Assembly (NCBI RefSeq): GCF_008274805.1
Contig: NZ_CP022579.1
Location: forward strand, 62,001 to 126,000
From: Oryzomicrobium terrae
Lineage (GTDB): Bacteria > Pseudomonadota > Gammaproteobacteria > Burkholderiales > Rhodocyclaceae
DNA: 64,000 nt
Direction: 5' to 3'
Below, one piece after another: positions 35,242 through 47,198 of the stretch. The notes beneath the pieces are model-generated. The model was not told where the DNA came from and ran no database searches. It saw nothing but the letters and a program-made list of their open reading frames with translations. The position numbers and the translations under genes are program-made. Within the stretch, counting starts at the first letter, position 1. Every line of letters begins with the position of its first letter.

Positions 35242-35778
35242 ATGTCCTTTTCGGGATCGTTCATGTCCTTTTCCTGGCCCCGTTTCGATTTGTCGTCCTG
35301 GTCCACCCGCTGGCGGCCCATGCTCCTCGGTGCCCTGGCCCTGGTCGGTTGCGATACCGCCAAGCTCGATGCCACGGTGCCCGGCCAATCCACCAGTGCC
35401 GACGTGATCAAGCACTGGGGTGAGCCGCCGGGGCGCTGGGAGAACGACGATGGCAGCATCACCTGGGAATACCCGCGGGGCCCCATGGGCACTGCCACCT
35501 ACCTGATCACTCTGGGGCCGGACGGTATCGTGCAACGGGTCGAGCAGGCCCTGACCGAGACCAACTACGCCCGCGTCCGCCCGGGCATGAGCCGGGACGA
35601 AGTGCGCCACATTCTGGGCAGCCCGGCGGGCACCACGGTGTTCGAGCGCCAGCAGGAGGAAGTATGGGACTGGCGCATCGCCGGCGACCTGCCGTGGGAA
35701 GAGTGGCACTTCTACGTCAATTTCGACCTTGATGGCCGCGTCAAAACGACCTCCAAGGCAATGATTCAAAAAGGATAA
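35242..35778 (+). CDS. SmpA/OmlA (BamE-like) lipoprotein
   Basis: A 178-residue lipoprotein (171 if the ATG at 35263 is used). After a basic RWRP comes the helix MLLGALALVG and lipobox LVGC. The mature part contains two SmpA/OmlA-like units: STSADVIKHWGEPPGRWEND and NYARVRPGMSRDEVRHILGSPAGTTVF. In BamE this fold binds the BAM complex; here the doubled unit makes it a BamE-like relative, not BamE itself. It lies between the Tad locus and the metH riboswitch and is probably transcribed on its own. Confidence 0.8.
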   Translation: MSFSGSFMSFSWPRFDLSSWSTRWRPMLLGALALVGCDTAKLDATVPGQSTSADVIKHWGEPPGRWENDDGSITWEYPRGPMGTATYLITLGPDGIVQRVEQALTETNYARVRPGMSRDEVRHILGSPAGTTVFERQQEEVWDWRIAGDLPWEEWHFYVNFDLDGRVKTTSKAMIQKG

Positions 35779-35791
35779 GCGCCGCTCTGCC

Positions 35792-35820
35792 TTGACAGCG
35801 ACGGCACCGCCCCCTACCCT
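35792..35820 (+). promoter_or_regulatory. Candidate sigma-70 promoter of metH
   Basis: A perfect -35, TTGACA at 35792-35797, is followed after 17 bases by TACCCT at 35815-35820, a weak -10. Transcription would begin just before the SAM-II aptamer. The same TTGACAGCG string begins the metX promoter at 54008. Confidence 0.65.
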
Positions 35821-35827
35821 CCTGCCT

Positions 35828-35880
35828 TCGCGCCGATTTGAGCTCAGCTTGCGGGCGCGTTACAAATTCCGCTAAAGCGA
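35828..35880 (+). ncRNA. SAM-II riboswitch upstream of metH
   Basis: P1 is CGCGCC at 35829-35834 pairing with GGCGCG at 35854-35859. The conserved blocks of the SAM-II aptamer follow in order: GATTTGA, GCTTGC, ACAAAT and GCTAAAGC. GCTT at 35847-35850 can pair with AAGC at 35875-35878 to make the pseudoknot. The pattern agrees well with the known SAM-II RNA of env12 metX. It should bind S-adenosylmethionine and lower metH expression. Confidence 0.9.
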
Positions 35881-35886
35881 CGTGCC

Positions 35887-35918
35887 AACCCGCTCGCCGC
35901 CACGCTGAGCGGGTTTTT
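35887..35918 (+). terminator. Intrinsic terminator in the metH leader
   Basis: Stem AACCCGCTC (35887-35895) pairs with GAGCGGGTT (35907-35915), followed by a T-run, seven bases after the aptamer and before the metH ribosome-binding site. GCGGG at 35851-35855 in the aptamer could pair with CCCGC at 35889-35893, an apparent antiterminator when SAM is absent. Confidence 0.85.
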
Positions 35919-35933
35919 GCTTTTGGAGCCTCC

Positions 35934-39644
<3,711 letters not shown>

Positions 39645-39666
39645 GGGTATCCCCGCTGCCCGGACG

Positions 39667-39700
39667 GGCACGGCGGCACCGTTCATCGTGCCGCCGTGCC
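39667..39700 (+). terminator. Strong hairpin downstream of metH
   Basis: A 13-bp perfect stem (39667-39679 with 39688-39700) around an eight-base loop lies 22 bases past the metH stop. No U-tract follows, so it may stabilise the 3' end or aid Rho rather than act as a classical terminator. Confidence 0.55.
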
Positions 39701-39863
39701 TGCTGTCGGAATCCCTCCCGTCTTTGCTGCGGTGCCAGAACCACGCTTTCACCCTGGTGCCATAATGGTTTTGCCATAGCGCTCCATGGGGCGCCAGGCG
39801 ACCTTGCCGGCCGAGGCCGTTGATCGGTTGTCTGCCGGCCTCAAAAAGAACGAGGAGGCTGAA

Positions 39864-40601
39864 ATGAGTCAAAAAGTGGCTTACGTCACGGGGGGAATGG
39901 GCGGTATCGGTACCGCCATCTGTCAGCGGCTGCACAAGGATGGCTTCAAGGTCATCGCCGGTTGCGGCCCCACCCGCAATTACGAGGAATGGCTGAGCGA
40001 GCAGAAGGCCTTGGGCTACACCTTCTACGCCAGTGCCGGCAACGTCGGTGATTGGGATTCCACGGTGGAAGCCTTCGCCAAGGTCAAGGCCGAGCACGGC
40101 CCGGTGGCCGTGCTGGTGAACAACGCCGGCATCACCAAGGACGGCCAATTCCGCAAGATGAGCAAGGCGGACTGGGACGCAGTGCTGTCCACCAACCTGG
40201 ACAGCCTGTTCAACGTCACCAAGCAGGTCATCGACGACATGATCGAGGCCAACTACGGCCGCATCATCAACATCTCGTCGGTGAACGGCCAGAAGGGCCA
40301 GTTCGGCCAGGTGAACTACTCCACTGCCAAGGCCGGGATTCACGGCTTCACCATGGCTCTGGCCCAGGAAGTGGCGGGCAAGGGCGTCACGGTGAACACC
40401 GTCAGTCCGGGCTACATCGGTACCGACATGGTCCGTGCCATCCGTCCCGACGTGCTGGAGAAGATCGTCGCCACGGTGCCGGTCAAGCGCCTGGGTGAAC
40501 CGTCCGAAATCGCCTCCATGGTGGCCTGGCTGGCCTCTGCCGAAGGCGGCTACGCCACCGGTGCCGATTTCTCGGTCAACGGCGGCCTGCACATGGGCTG
40601 A
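39864..40601 (+). CDS. phaB: Acetoacetyl-CoA reductase PhaB
   Basis: A 245-residue short-chain dehydrogenase that closely follows PhaB of Cupriavidus: VTGGMGGIGTAICQRL cofactor loop at residues 8-23, NNAGIT near 86, the catalytic Ser near 138, and YxxxK in NYSTAKAG (Tyr152, Lys156), plus NISSVNGQKGQFGQ and the C-terminal GADFSVNGGLHMG. It reduces acetoacetyl-CoA to (R)-3-hydroxybutyryl-CoA with NADPH for polyhydroxybutyrate storage. GAGGAGG at 39852-39858 precedes the ATG. No phaA or phaC is next to it. Confidence 0.95.
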   Translation: MSQKVAYVTGGMGGIGTAICQRLHKDGFKVIAGCGPTRNYEEWLSEQKALGYTFYASAGNVGDWDSTVEAFAKVKAEHGPVAVLVNNAGITKDGQFRKMSKADWDAVLSTNLDSLFNVTKQVIDDMIEANYGRIINISSVNGQKGQFGQVNYSTAKAGIHGFTMALAQEVAGKGVTVNTVSPGYIGTDMVRAIRPDVLEKIVATVPVKRLGEPSEIASMVAWLASAEGGYATGADFSVNGGLHMG

Positions 40602-40628
40602 CCGCCGGCCCTGCCACGCCTCGGCAAC

Positions 40629-40668
40629 ACCGGCCCGCTCTCCAACCGAGGCGGGCCGGTCTTTTTTT
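40629..40668 (+). terminator. Intrinsic terminator of phaB
   Basis: ACCGGCCCGC at 40629-40638 pairs with GCGGGCCGGT at 40651-40660, followed by a run of seven T residues. A classical strong terminator. Confidence 0.93.
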
Positions 40669-40768
40669 ACGGGTAGGACTGCGCCGCGCCGGGGATTTTT
40701 CGGATTTGCCATGGACGCCCCGGGCACCGGGTGGTTTCATAGCTCCAGACAATGCTGTCGAGATCATC

Positions 40769-42112
40769 ATGAAGAACATCAAACTGGCCCTCTGGGGCCT
40801 GCTGCTGATCCTGACCGGGCTGTGGTTGTTGGCCGATACCCTGGTTCCCACCCCGTTCACCTACTTCACCTTGCGCGGCGTGCTGGTACAACTTACCGGC
40901 GTGCTGGCCTTCGGCGCCATGAGCGCGGCCATGGTGCTGGCCACCCGGCCGACCTGGCTGGAGCCCCGCCTGCGCGGGCTGGACAAGATGTACCGCCTGC
41001 ACCAGTGGCTGGGCATCGGTGCCCTGGTGGCCGCCGTGATCCACTGGTGGTGGGCCCAGGGCACCAAGTGGATGGTGGGCTGGGGCTGGCTGGTCAAGCC
41101 GGGGCGTAAGGGCGGTGGCCCCGGTCCCGATCTGGGCACCCTGGAAGGCTGGTTGCGCAGCCAGCGAGGCCTGGCCGAATCCCTGGGCGAATGGGCGTTC
41201 TATGCTGCCGTGGTGCTGATCGTGCTCGCCCTGGTCAAGCGCTTTCCTTACCACCTGTTCGCCAAGACCCACACGCTGCTGGCGCCGATCTACCTGGTGC
41301 TGGCCTACCACACCGTGGTGCTGACCAAGGTCGAGTATTGGCGCCAGCCCGTCGGTTGGGCTCTGGCGCTGTTGCTGCTCGGTGGCCTGGCATCGGCCCT
41401 GCTGGTGCTGGCTGGCCGGGTTGGCGCCCGCCGCAAGGTGGGGGGCACCATTGCCGCGATCACCCACTACCCGGAATTGCAGGTACTGGAAACCACCCTC
41501 ACCCTGGCACCCGGCTGGCCCGGCCATGCCGCCGGGCAGTTCGCCTTCGTCACTTCGGACAAGCGCGAGGGCGCCCACCCCTACACCATCGCCTCGGCGT
41601 GGCGGCCCGGCGACAACCGCATCACCTTCATCACCAAAGCCCTGGGCGACCACACCGGCCGGCTGCGCGACCGGCTCAAGGTCGGGGCGGCGGTGATCGT
41701 GGAAGGCCCCTACGGCTGCTTTACCTTCGCCGATGCGCCACCCAAGCCGCGCCAGATCTGGATCGGCGCCGGCATCGGCATCACCCCCTTCGTTGCACGC
41801 ATGAAGCAACTGGCCGGCACCCCGGGAACCCAGGCAATCGACCTGTTCCACCCCACGGCCGAATACGCCCAGGCGGCCATCGACAAGCTCACTGCCGATG
41901 CCCATGCCGCCAAGGTGCATCTGCACCTGCTGGTCAGCCCCCGGGACGGCGTGTTCGACGGCCCGGGCATCCGTGCCGCCGTGCCCGACTGGCGTAACGC
42001 CAGCATCTGGTTCTGCGGCCCGCCGGGCTTCGGCCAGGCGCTGCGCGCCGATTTCCTGGCCCAGGGCCTGGCGCCCGAGGACTTCCACCAGGAGTTGTTC
42101 CAGATGCGCTAG
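40769..42112 (+). CDS. Ferric-reductase-like transmembrane flavoprotein
   Basis: A 447-residue protein. Six N-terminal helices form the ferric-reductase-like heme domain, with histidines in RLHQWLGIGALVAAVIHWWW and KTHTLLAPIYLVLAYHTVVL as likely heme ligands. The C-terminal half is an FAD/NAD(P)H domain: GQFAFVTSDKREGAHPYTIAS, VEGPYGCFTF, and IGAGIGITPFVARM. It would carry electrons from NAD(P)H across the inner membrane, perhaps to iron or another acceptor. No strong Shine-Dalgarno is seen at the start; the ATG at 40769 directly precedes the first helix. Confidence 0.87.
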   Translation: MKNIKLALWGLLLILTGLWLLADTLVPTPFTYFTLRGVLVQLTGVLAFGAMSAAMVLATRPTWLEPRLRGLDKMYRLHQWLGIGALVAAVIHWWWAQGTKWMVGWGWLVKPGRKGGGPGPDLGTLEGWLRSQRGLAESLGEWAFYAAVVLIVLALVKRFPYHLFAKTHTLLAPIYLVLAYHTVVLTKVEYWRQPVGWALALLLLGGLASALLVLAGRVGARRKVGGTIAAITHYPELQVLETTLTLAPGWPGHAAGQFAFVTSDKREGAHPYTIASAWRPGDNRITFITKALGDHTGRLRDRLKVGAAVIVEGPYGCFTFADAPPKPRQIWIGAGIGITPFVARMKQLAGTPGTQAIDLFHPTAEYAQAAIDKLTADAHAAKVHLHLLVSPRDGVFDGPGIRAAVPDWRNASIWFCGPPGFGQALRADFLAQGLAPEDFHQELFQMR

Positions 42113-42226
42113 GCGGGCCGTACCTAGCCCCTGGGAGACAATTTGCGCCGAGAAGATCGAAATCTCGCCCCGGGCTGCCTACAATAACGATTTGCTCCCC
42201 GCACCTACACGGACTCCGGAACTCTC

Positions 42227-43186
42227 ATGACTTTCAAGGTATTCATCGACGGCCGCCACGGCACCACCGGTCTCAAGATCGACGAACGGCTGTCGATCCG
42301 CCCGGAAATCGAAATCCTCACCATCCCCGAGGACAAGCGCAAAGACCCGGCGGTCAAGGCCGAGTACATCAACAACGCCGACGTGGTGTTCCTCTGCCTG
42401 CCCGATGCGGCTTCCAAGGAATCCGTGGCCCTGCTCAAGCCGGGCAACACCAAGACCCGTTTCCTCGACGCCTCCACCGCCCACCGCACCCACCCGGACT
42501 GGGTGTATGGCCTGCCCGAACTCAACGGCGGCCAGCGCGAGCGCGTCAAGAACGCCCAGAAGGTGGCCGTGCCCGGCTGTCACGCCAGCGGCTTCATCAT
42601 GCTCATGGCCCCCCTGGTGGCCGGCGGCATCGTGCCCAAGGACTACCCGGTCAGCACCTACTCGATCACCGGCTACAGCGGCGGCGGCAAGGAAATGATC
42701 GCCAGCTACGAAGAGCCGGCGACCCTGCCCGAGTCCATGAAGAGCCCGCGTTTCTACGCCCTCGGCCTGGCCCACAAACACCTGCCGGAAATGCAGGCCC
42801 AGACTGGCCTGGCGCACCAGCCCCTGTTCACCCCCATCGTCGGCAACTTCGCCCAGGGGATGGTGGTGGCGGTGCCCCTGCTGCCGCGCCTGCTGCCCAA
42901 GAAGGTCACCCCGGCCGATATCCAGGCCTACTTCGCCGAGTACTACGCCGGCGAGGTGTTCGTGAAGGTGATGCCCCTGGATGCCGCCCCGGTGCTCGAC
43001 AACGGCTTCCTGCCGGCCACCGCCTGCAACGACACCAACCGGGCGGAAATCTTCGTCTTCGGCCACGGCGACCAGATCCTGCTCGCCTCCCGCTTCGACA
43101 ACCTGGGCAAGGGCGCTTCCGGCGCCGCCATCCAGTGCATGAACATCATGCTGGGGGTGGATGAGACGACCGGGCTGGCGGTGTAA
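42227..43186 (+). CDS. argC: N-acetyl-gamma-glutamyl-phosphate reductase ArgC (type 2)
   Basis: A 319-residue enzyme of the shorter AGPR type 2 class. The nucleotide loop is FIDGRHGTTGLKI at the N-terminus, and the catalytic Cys118 lies in VPGCHASGF. HKHLPEMQ with its histidines lies near residue 185. It makes N-acetylglutamate-5-semialdehyde for arginine synthesis. A -10-like TACAAT at 42180-42185 lies 41 bases upstream, without a clear -35. It stands alone, not in an arg operon, and ends in a strong bidirectional terminator. Confidence 0.95.
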   Translation: MTFKVFIDGRHGTTGLKIDERLSIRPEIEILTIPEDKRKDPAVKAEYINNADVVFLCLPDAASKESVALLKPGNTKTRFLDASTAHRTHPDWVYGLPELNGGQRERVKNAQKVAVPGCHASGFIMLMAPLVAGGIVPKDYPVSTYSITGYSGGGKEMIASYEEPATLPESMKSPRFYALGLAHKHLPEMQAQTGLAHQPLFTPIVGNFAQGMVVAVPLLPRLLPKKVTPADIQAYFAEYYAGEVFVKVMPLDAAPVLDNGFLPATACNDTNRAEIFVFGHGDQILLASRFDNLGKGASGAAIQCMNIMLGVDETTGLAV

Positions 43187-43208
43187 CAGCTGCCTAGTCC
43201 GGCACAGC

Positions 43209-43243
43209 AAAAGGCCGAAGCGGCATGCCCGCTTCGGCCTTTT
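43209..43243. terminator. Bidirectional intrinsic terminator after argC
   Basis: A 15-bp perfect stem (43209-43223 with 43229-43243) begins with AAAA and ends with TTTT, serving both argC and the convergent GNAT gene. Confidence 0.95.
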
Positions 43244-43282
43244 GTTTTCATCCCGCTTCGCCCGGGGAGCGTGGCCAGGCCA

Positions 43283-43756
43283 TCAATTCAGCTGCAGGGA
43301 CATCACCGCATTTTCCAGGGCCACGCCGCGCACCACCGGGTACTGGACCTGCTCCACGACAAAGCCGAAACGGCGGAAGAACGGCTGGGCGGTCAGGCTG
43401 ACGTGGGAATGGAGCCGCGTCAGCCCCTGGGCGCGGGCCGTATCGAGCAGATGGCGCATCAGCATGCTGCCCACACCCTGGCCGGCGTAATCGGCGGCGA
43501 CGAAAAACTGGTCGATGTAGCCCGTGGGCTGCAGGTCGGCAAAGCCCGCTGGCACCCCCTCCACCTCGGCCACGTAGGGGCGGTTGGCCTGGATGCGGGC
43601 GATCCACTGGTCCTCGTAGTCGGCATCGACCGTGCGCGGCGCCCAAGCGTCCAGCTGGGCCGGCGTGTAATCCCGCGCCGCCAGGCCATGGACCGAGGCG
43701 CGGAAGACGCCGAGCAAGGTCAGCGCTTCGCCGGGGAGCAGGGGGCGGATGCGCAT
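43283..43756 (-). CDS. GNAT family N-acetyltransferase
   Basis: A 157-residue GNAT protein starting at the ATG at 43756. The strands FADLQPTGYIDQFFVAADYAGQGVGSMLM carry the acetyl-CoA motif A (GQGVGS-like Q/R-x-x-G-x-G/A), and the C-terminal HVSLTAQPFFRRFGF is typical motif B. The substrate is unknown. The start lies four bases after the stop of the NamZ-family gene upstream on the same strand, so it is the third gene of a minus-strand operon with DOMON-like and NamZ-like genes. Confidence 0.87.
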   Translation of the reverse strand: MRIRPLLPGEALTLLGVFRASVHGLAARDYTPAQLDAWAPRTVDADYEDQWIARIQANRPYVAEVEGVPAGFADLQPTGYIDQFFVAADYAGQGVGSMLMRHLLDTARAQGLTRLHSHVSLTAQPFFRRFGFVVEQVQYPVVRGVALENAVMSLQLN

Positions 43757-43760
43757 CGCT

Positions 43761-44969
43761 TCAGTAGAGCAAGAAGGGCGTCCGCTCGGCTTCCCAGGCC
43801 GCCTCGTCCGGCCGTGCCAGGGCATCGAAATCCCCAGGCATCGCCTCGGCGTCATCCACCCAGTCCCGCAGCAGCGGGCTGCCGTTGATCAGGTCGATGG
43901 CCAGGCGGTCCCGTTCGTATTCGTAGGGAAAGTCGCGCCAGATCGGGTAGTCGGGCTGCAGGCGGCGCAGGGCCTTGAAGGCCAGGGTCTGCAGGCGCCA
44001 GGGCTGGAAGGCGGCATGGTCGTAGTGGGCCGGGTCTTCCACGTGGATCTGCACGCCGTGGCACAGCTTGCCGGCGTGCTTGTGGAAGGTGGGCTCGAAC
44101 CAGCATTCCCGCAGCACGCAGCCCTTGAGCCATTCAGGGGCAAGGGCGCGCATCTCGGTGATGATCGCCCGGGCGTCGATGTCCGGGGCACCGAAGAGTT
44201 CCAGGGGGCGGGTGGTGCCCCGGCCTTCGGAAAGGGTTGTGCCTTCCAGCATCACCGTACCGGCGTAGGCCCGGGCCATGGAGAGATTGGGGGCGTTGGG
44301 GCTGGGGTTCACCCAGCTGCGCTCGCCCAGGGGCCAGCCGTAGCCGGGGCCGGCTTCGGGCTGCCAGCCGGCCATGGTGATGACCTGGCAATCCACGTCC
44401 AGCTTGAGGGTGGCGATGAACCAGTGGGCCAGTTCGCCCATGGTGAGGCCGTGGCGCATGGGTAAAGGTCCGGCACCGACGAAGCTCTCCCAGCCCTGGC
44501 GCAGCAAGAGGCCTTCCACCGGGCGGCCGGCGGGGTTGGGACGGTCCAGCACCCAGACGCTCTTGCCGTGCTTGGCGGCGGCTTCGAGCACGTAGCGCAG
44601 GGTGGTGATGAAGGTGTAGATGCGGCAGCCCAGGTCCTGCAGATCGACGAGCAGCACATCGAAGCTGTCCATCATGGCGTCCGTGGGCCGGCGCACTTCG
44701 CCGTAGAGGCTGAAGACGGGAATGCCGTGCAGGGGGTCCACGTAGTCCGGGGACTCCACCATGTTGTCCTGCTTGTCGCCACGCAGGCCGTGCTGGGGGC
44801 CGAAGGCGGCGGAAAGCTTGAGGTCGGGCAGGGCCGCCAGGGCGTCCAGGGAATGGGTCAGGTCCCGGGTGACGGAGGCCGGATGGGCGAGGAGGGCAAC
44901 CCGCTTGCCCGCCAGGGGGCGGCGCAGGGCGGGGTCGGCGAGCAGGCGGTCGAGGCCAAACTGGATCAT
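43761..44969 (-). CDS. Exo-beta-N-acetylmuramidase NamZ family (DUF1343) protein
   Basis: A 402-residue protein covering the whole DUF1343 domain: KRVALLAHPASVTRD, AAFGPQHGLRGDKQDNM, VFSLYGEVRRPT, VLLVDLQDLGCRIYTF and LDRPNPAGR. Bacillus subtilis NamZ removes terminal MurNAc from peptidoglycan fragments. No signal peptide is visible here, unlike the secreted Bacillus enzyme, so a cytoplasmic role in recycling imported muropeptides is plausible. The start at 44969 is the only ATG near the family's N-terminus; upstream frame overlaps the DOMON gene. It is flanked in the operon by DOMON-like and GNAT genes. Confidence 0.88.
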   Translation of the reverse strand: MIQFGLDRLLADPALRRPLAGKRVALLAHPASVTRDLTHSLDALAALPDLKLSAAFGPQHGLRGDKQDNMVESPDYVDPLHGIPVFSLYGEVRRPTDAMMDSFDVLLVDLQDLGCRIYTFITTLRYVLEAAAKHGKSVWVLDRPNPAGRPVEGLLLRQGWESFVGAGPLPMRHGLTMGELAHWFIATLKLDVDCQVITMAGWQPEAGPGYGWPLGERSWVNPSPNAPNLSMARAYAGTVMLEGTTLSEGRGTTRPLELFGAPDIDARAIITEMRALAPEWLKGCVLRECWFEPTFHKHAGKLCHGVQIHVEDPAHYDHAAFQPWRLQTLAFKALRRLQPDYPIWRDFPYEYERDRLAIDLINGSPLLRDWVDDAEAMPGDFDALARPDEAAWEAERTPFLLY

Positions 44970-44977
44970 GGGATGTC

Positions 44978-45559
44978 CTACAGGTCGGGCAGGGCGAGGG
45001 GAACGGCAAGCGCGAAACCGTCCCGGTGGTGAAAGTCGGGTTTGCCGGCGGGGTGGGCCAGGGCCCAGTAGGAAAGCGGGCCGTCGGCACGCTCGACCAC
45101 CGTGGTCAGGGCCAGGCGGAGCGGGCCTTCTCCCTGGGGCAGGGCGGTGGCGGGCAGGGTTGCCCTCAGGGCGAGTACCCCTGCTTCCCGATCTGCTTCC
45201 CGATGCCAGGCCAGGGTGGGGGCGGGCAGGGCGAGCGCCCCGTCGCGCTGCCGGTAGTCGGCAAAGGCGTAGGCTGCCCACTGGCCGGACGGTGAGAAGT
45301 TGTATTCCCGGTAGGCCGGCTGGTCGCCCCGGGCAAGGAAGACCTCGAAGCAGGTGTGGGCCCACAGCCGGTCCGGGTCCAGCGGCGTGGCCGGGGAGGC
45401 GATGCGCAGGGCCGCCAGATCGCCTTGCAGCCGATAGTCCAGGGCCAGGCCACCGTCCCGGGTCGGGCCTGCGGTCACGGCGATGCCGGTCACGGCCGGG
45501 GCGGGAAAATCCGGGTGGGCCGCCAGGGCGGCGCTGAGCGGGGGCGGGGTGGTTATCAT
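44978..45559 (-). CDS. DOMON-like domain protein
   Basis: A 193-residue protein with a DOMON-like beta-sandwich pattern: LALDYRLQGDLAALRI, LWAHTCFEVFLA, YREYNFSPSGQWAAYAF and a C-terminal KPDFHHRDGFAL. The family is related to carbohydrate- or heme-binding DOMON domains, but no function is established for the stand-alone form. No signal peptide is seen. It is the first gene of the minus-strand operon with the NamZ-like and GNAT genes, eight bases upstream of the former. Confidence 0.8.
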   Translation of the reverse strand: MITTPPPLSAALAAHPDFPAPAVTGIAVTAGPTRDGGLALDYRLQGDLAALRIASPATPLDPDRLWAHTCFEVFLARGDQPAYREYNFSPSGQWAAYAFADYRQRDGALALPAPTLAWHREADREAGVLALRATLPATALPQGEGPLRLALTTVVERADGPLSYWALAHPAGKPDFHHRDGFALAVPLALPDL

Positions 45560-45673
45560 GGTTGAGGCGGATTCTAGCCTCCTTCCCGGGGCCGCACCCA
45601 GGCGGGCGGTGGTGAAACGCGCCCGCGTCGTCTATTCCTAGAAGTGTGCTGTTCCCATTTTCAGGAGTCCGTC

Positions 45674-46120
45674 ATGAATCCTCCCTCCATCCCTCCGGCG
45701 ACGTGTCGGCACCGTTTGTCTCACGCGGGGTGGCCGCACCTCGGCGCTACCCTGGGCCTGCTGCTCGGCCTGCTGGCGCCCCTGGCCGCCCAGGCCAAGC
45801 CCCCGTCCGTGACCCTGGCCTGCGGCGGTATCGGCGAGGAAGAGTCGAATCCGATGCTGACCGACGCCGCCAACCATGCCCTCACCATCATCTTCGCCGG
45901 CAGTGGCGGCGCCTACCTGTCCGGGGTGCAGACCCAGGTCAGTGGCCCCCCGGGCGTCAGCGCCAAGGACGACAGTTGCGGCCCCATCGGCCAGGTGGAC
46001 GTGAGTCGGGCCGGGCGCTACACGGTGCAGGCCACCTATGCCGGCAAGCGCCAGGACAAGACCCTCAACCTGGCCCCAAAGGGCGGCGGGCGCCTAGTGC
46101 TGCGCTGGCCGGAGGACTGA
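45674..46120 (+). CDS. Exported protein of unknown function
   Basis: A 148-residue protein. The signal peptide (LGATLGLLLGLLAPLAAQA) ends near residue 39. The mature part has a small beta-rich domain with a Cys pair (LACGGIGEEE and DDSCGPIGQ), then RAGRYTVQATYAGKRQDKTLNL, resembling a carboxypeptidase-regulatory or Ig-like fold. I do not recognise the family. AGGAG at 45663-45667 sits six bases before the ATG. Likely periplasmic. The radical SAM gene follows after about 175 bases. Confidence 0.75.
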   Translation: MNPPSIPPATCRHRLSHAGWPHLGATLGLLLGLLAPLAAQAKPPSVTLACGGIGEEESNPMLTDAANHALTIIFAGSGGAYLSGVQTQVSGPPGVSAKDDSCGPIGQVDVSRAGRYTVQATYAGKRQDKTLNLAPKGGGRLVLRWPED

Positions 46121-46296
46121 GCGGGGCAGCAGCGGGCCGCGATGGGCAACGGAAGGCCGGATTAGGAGGGGGCGCGGCCCATCCCCTAAAATCCGGGTAT
46201 CCGCCGCTCCAAGTCTCTGCGGGCCGAGTCCCCGGCCACCCCGGGAGGGGCGCCGCTGCCGGTGCGCCCCGCCGTTTGCCCCCTAGCCAAGGTTTC

Positions 46297-47196
46297 ATGT
46301 CCGCCGCCTTCCCCCTCCGTTACGTCGAGCCCGTGTTCCGTCCGCCCAGCGAGGCGGACTCCCTGATCCTGCCCCTCACCGACGGCTGCTCGTGGAACCA
46401 GTGCACCTACTGCGAGATGTACACCGCCCCGCAGAAGCGCTTCCGCGCCCGGGACGAGGACGAGGTGATCGACGGCATCCGCCGCCTGGGGGAGTTGTAC
46501 GGCGACCGGCTGCGCCGCGTCTTTCTCGCCGACGGCGATGCCCTGGTGCTGCCCACCCGGCGCCTGCTCGCCTACCTGGAGGCGATCCGCGCCCACCTGC
46601 CCGGGGTGCGCCGCGTTTCCAGCTACTGCCTGCCGCGCAACCTGCGCAAAAAGAGCGTGGACGAGCTGCGCGCCCTGCGCGAGGCCGGCCTGACCCTGGC
46701 CTACGTGGGCGCCGAATCCGGCGACGACACGGTACTGGCCCGGGTGAACAAGGGCGAAACCTTCGAGACCACCCGGGAGGCCCTGGACAAGCTCGGCACG
46801 GCCGGCATCACCCGCTCGGTGATGCTGCTCAACGGCCTGGGCGGTACTGCCTACTGGCAGCAGCACGCCGACAACTCGGCCCGGCTGATCAACGCCACCC
46901 AGCCCGAATTCCTGGCCACCTTGGTGGTGAGCTTTCCCAAGGGCGAGGAGCGCTTCCGTGCCGGCTTCCCCGAATGGCAGCCCCTGGACCTGTCCGGTCT
47001 GCTGGCGGAAATGGAGCGCCTGCTGGCGGGGCTGGAGCTCAAACGCACCGTCTTCCGCAGCGATCATGCCTCCAACTGGCTGGTATTGAAGGGCAACTTG
47101 CCGGTCGACAAGGCGCGGCTCCTCGCCCAGGTATGCAACGCCCTGGCCGCGCCGCAAGACGCACCGCTGCGCCCCGCCTGGGCCCGGGGGCTGTGA
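46297..47196 (+). CDS. Radical SAM protein
   Basis: A 299-residue radical SAM enzyme. The cluster-binding motif is GCSWNQCTYCEMY, so the cysteines are spaced CX4CX2C rather than the classical CX3CX2C. The SAM-binding region follows (FLADGDALVLPTRRLL, then LAYVGAESGDDTVLARVNKGET). The C-terminal part KRTVFRSDHASNWLVLKGNLP is conserved in this group. The reaction is unknown. A -10-like TAAAAT at 46187-46192 lies upstream. It is followed at three bases by the PACE-type efflux gene. Confidence 0.87.
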   Translation: MSAAFPLRYVEPVFRPPSEADSLILPLTDGCSWNQCTYCEMYTAPQKRFRARDEDEVIDGIRRLGELYGDRLRRVFLADGDALVLPTRRLLAYLEAIRAHLPGVRRVSSYCLPRNLRKKSVDELRALREAGLTLAYVGAESGDDTVLARVNKGETFETTREALDKLGTAGITRSVMLLNGLGGTAYWQQHADNSARLINATQPEFLATLVVSFPKGEERFRAGFPEWQPLDLSGLLAEMERLLAGLELKRTVFRSDHASNWLVLKGNLPVDKARLLAQVCNALAAPQDAPLRPAWARGL

Positions 47197-47198
47197 CG

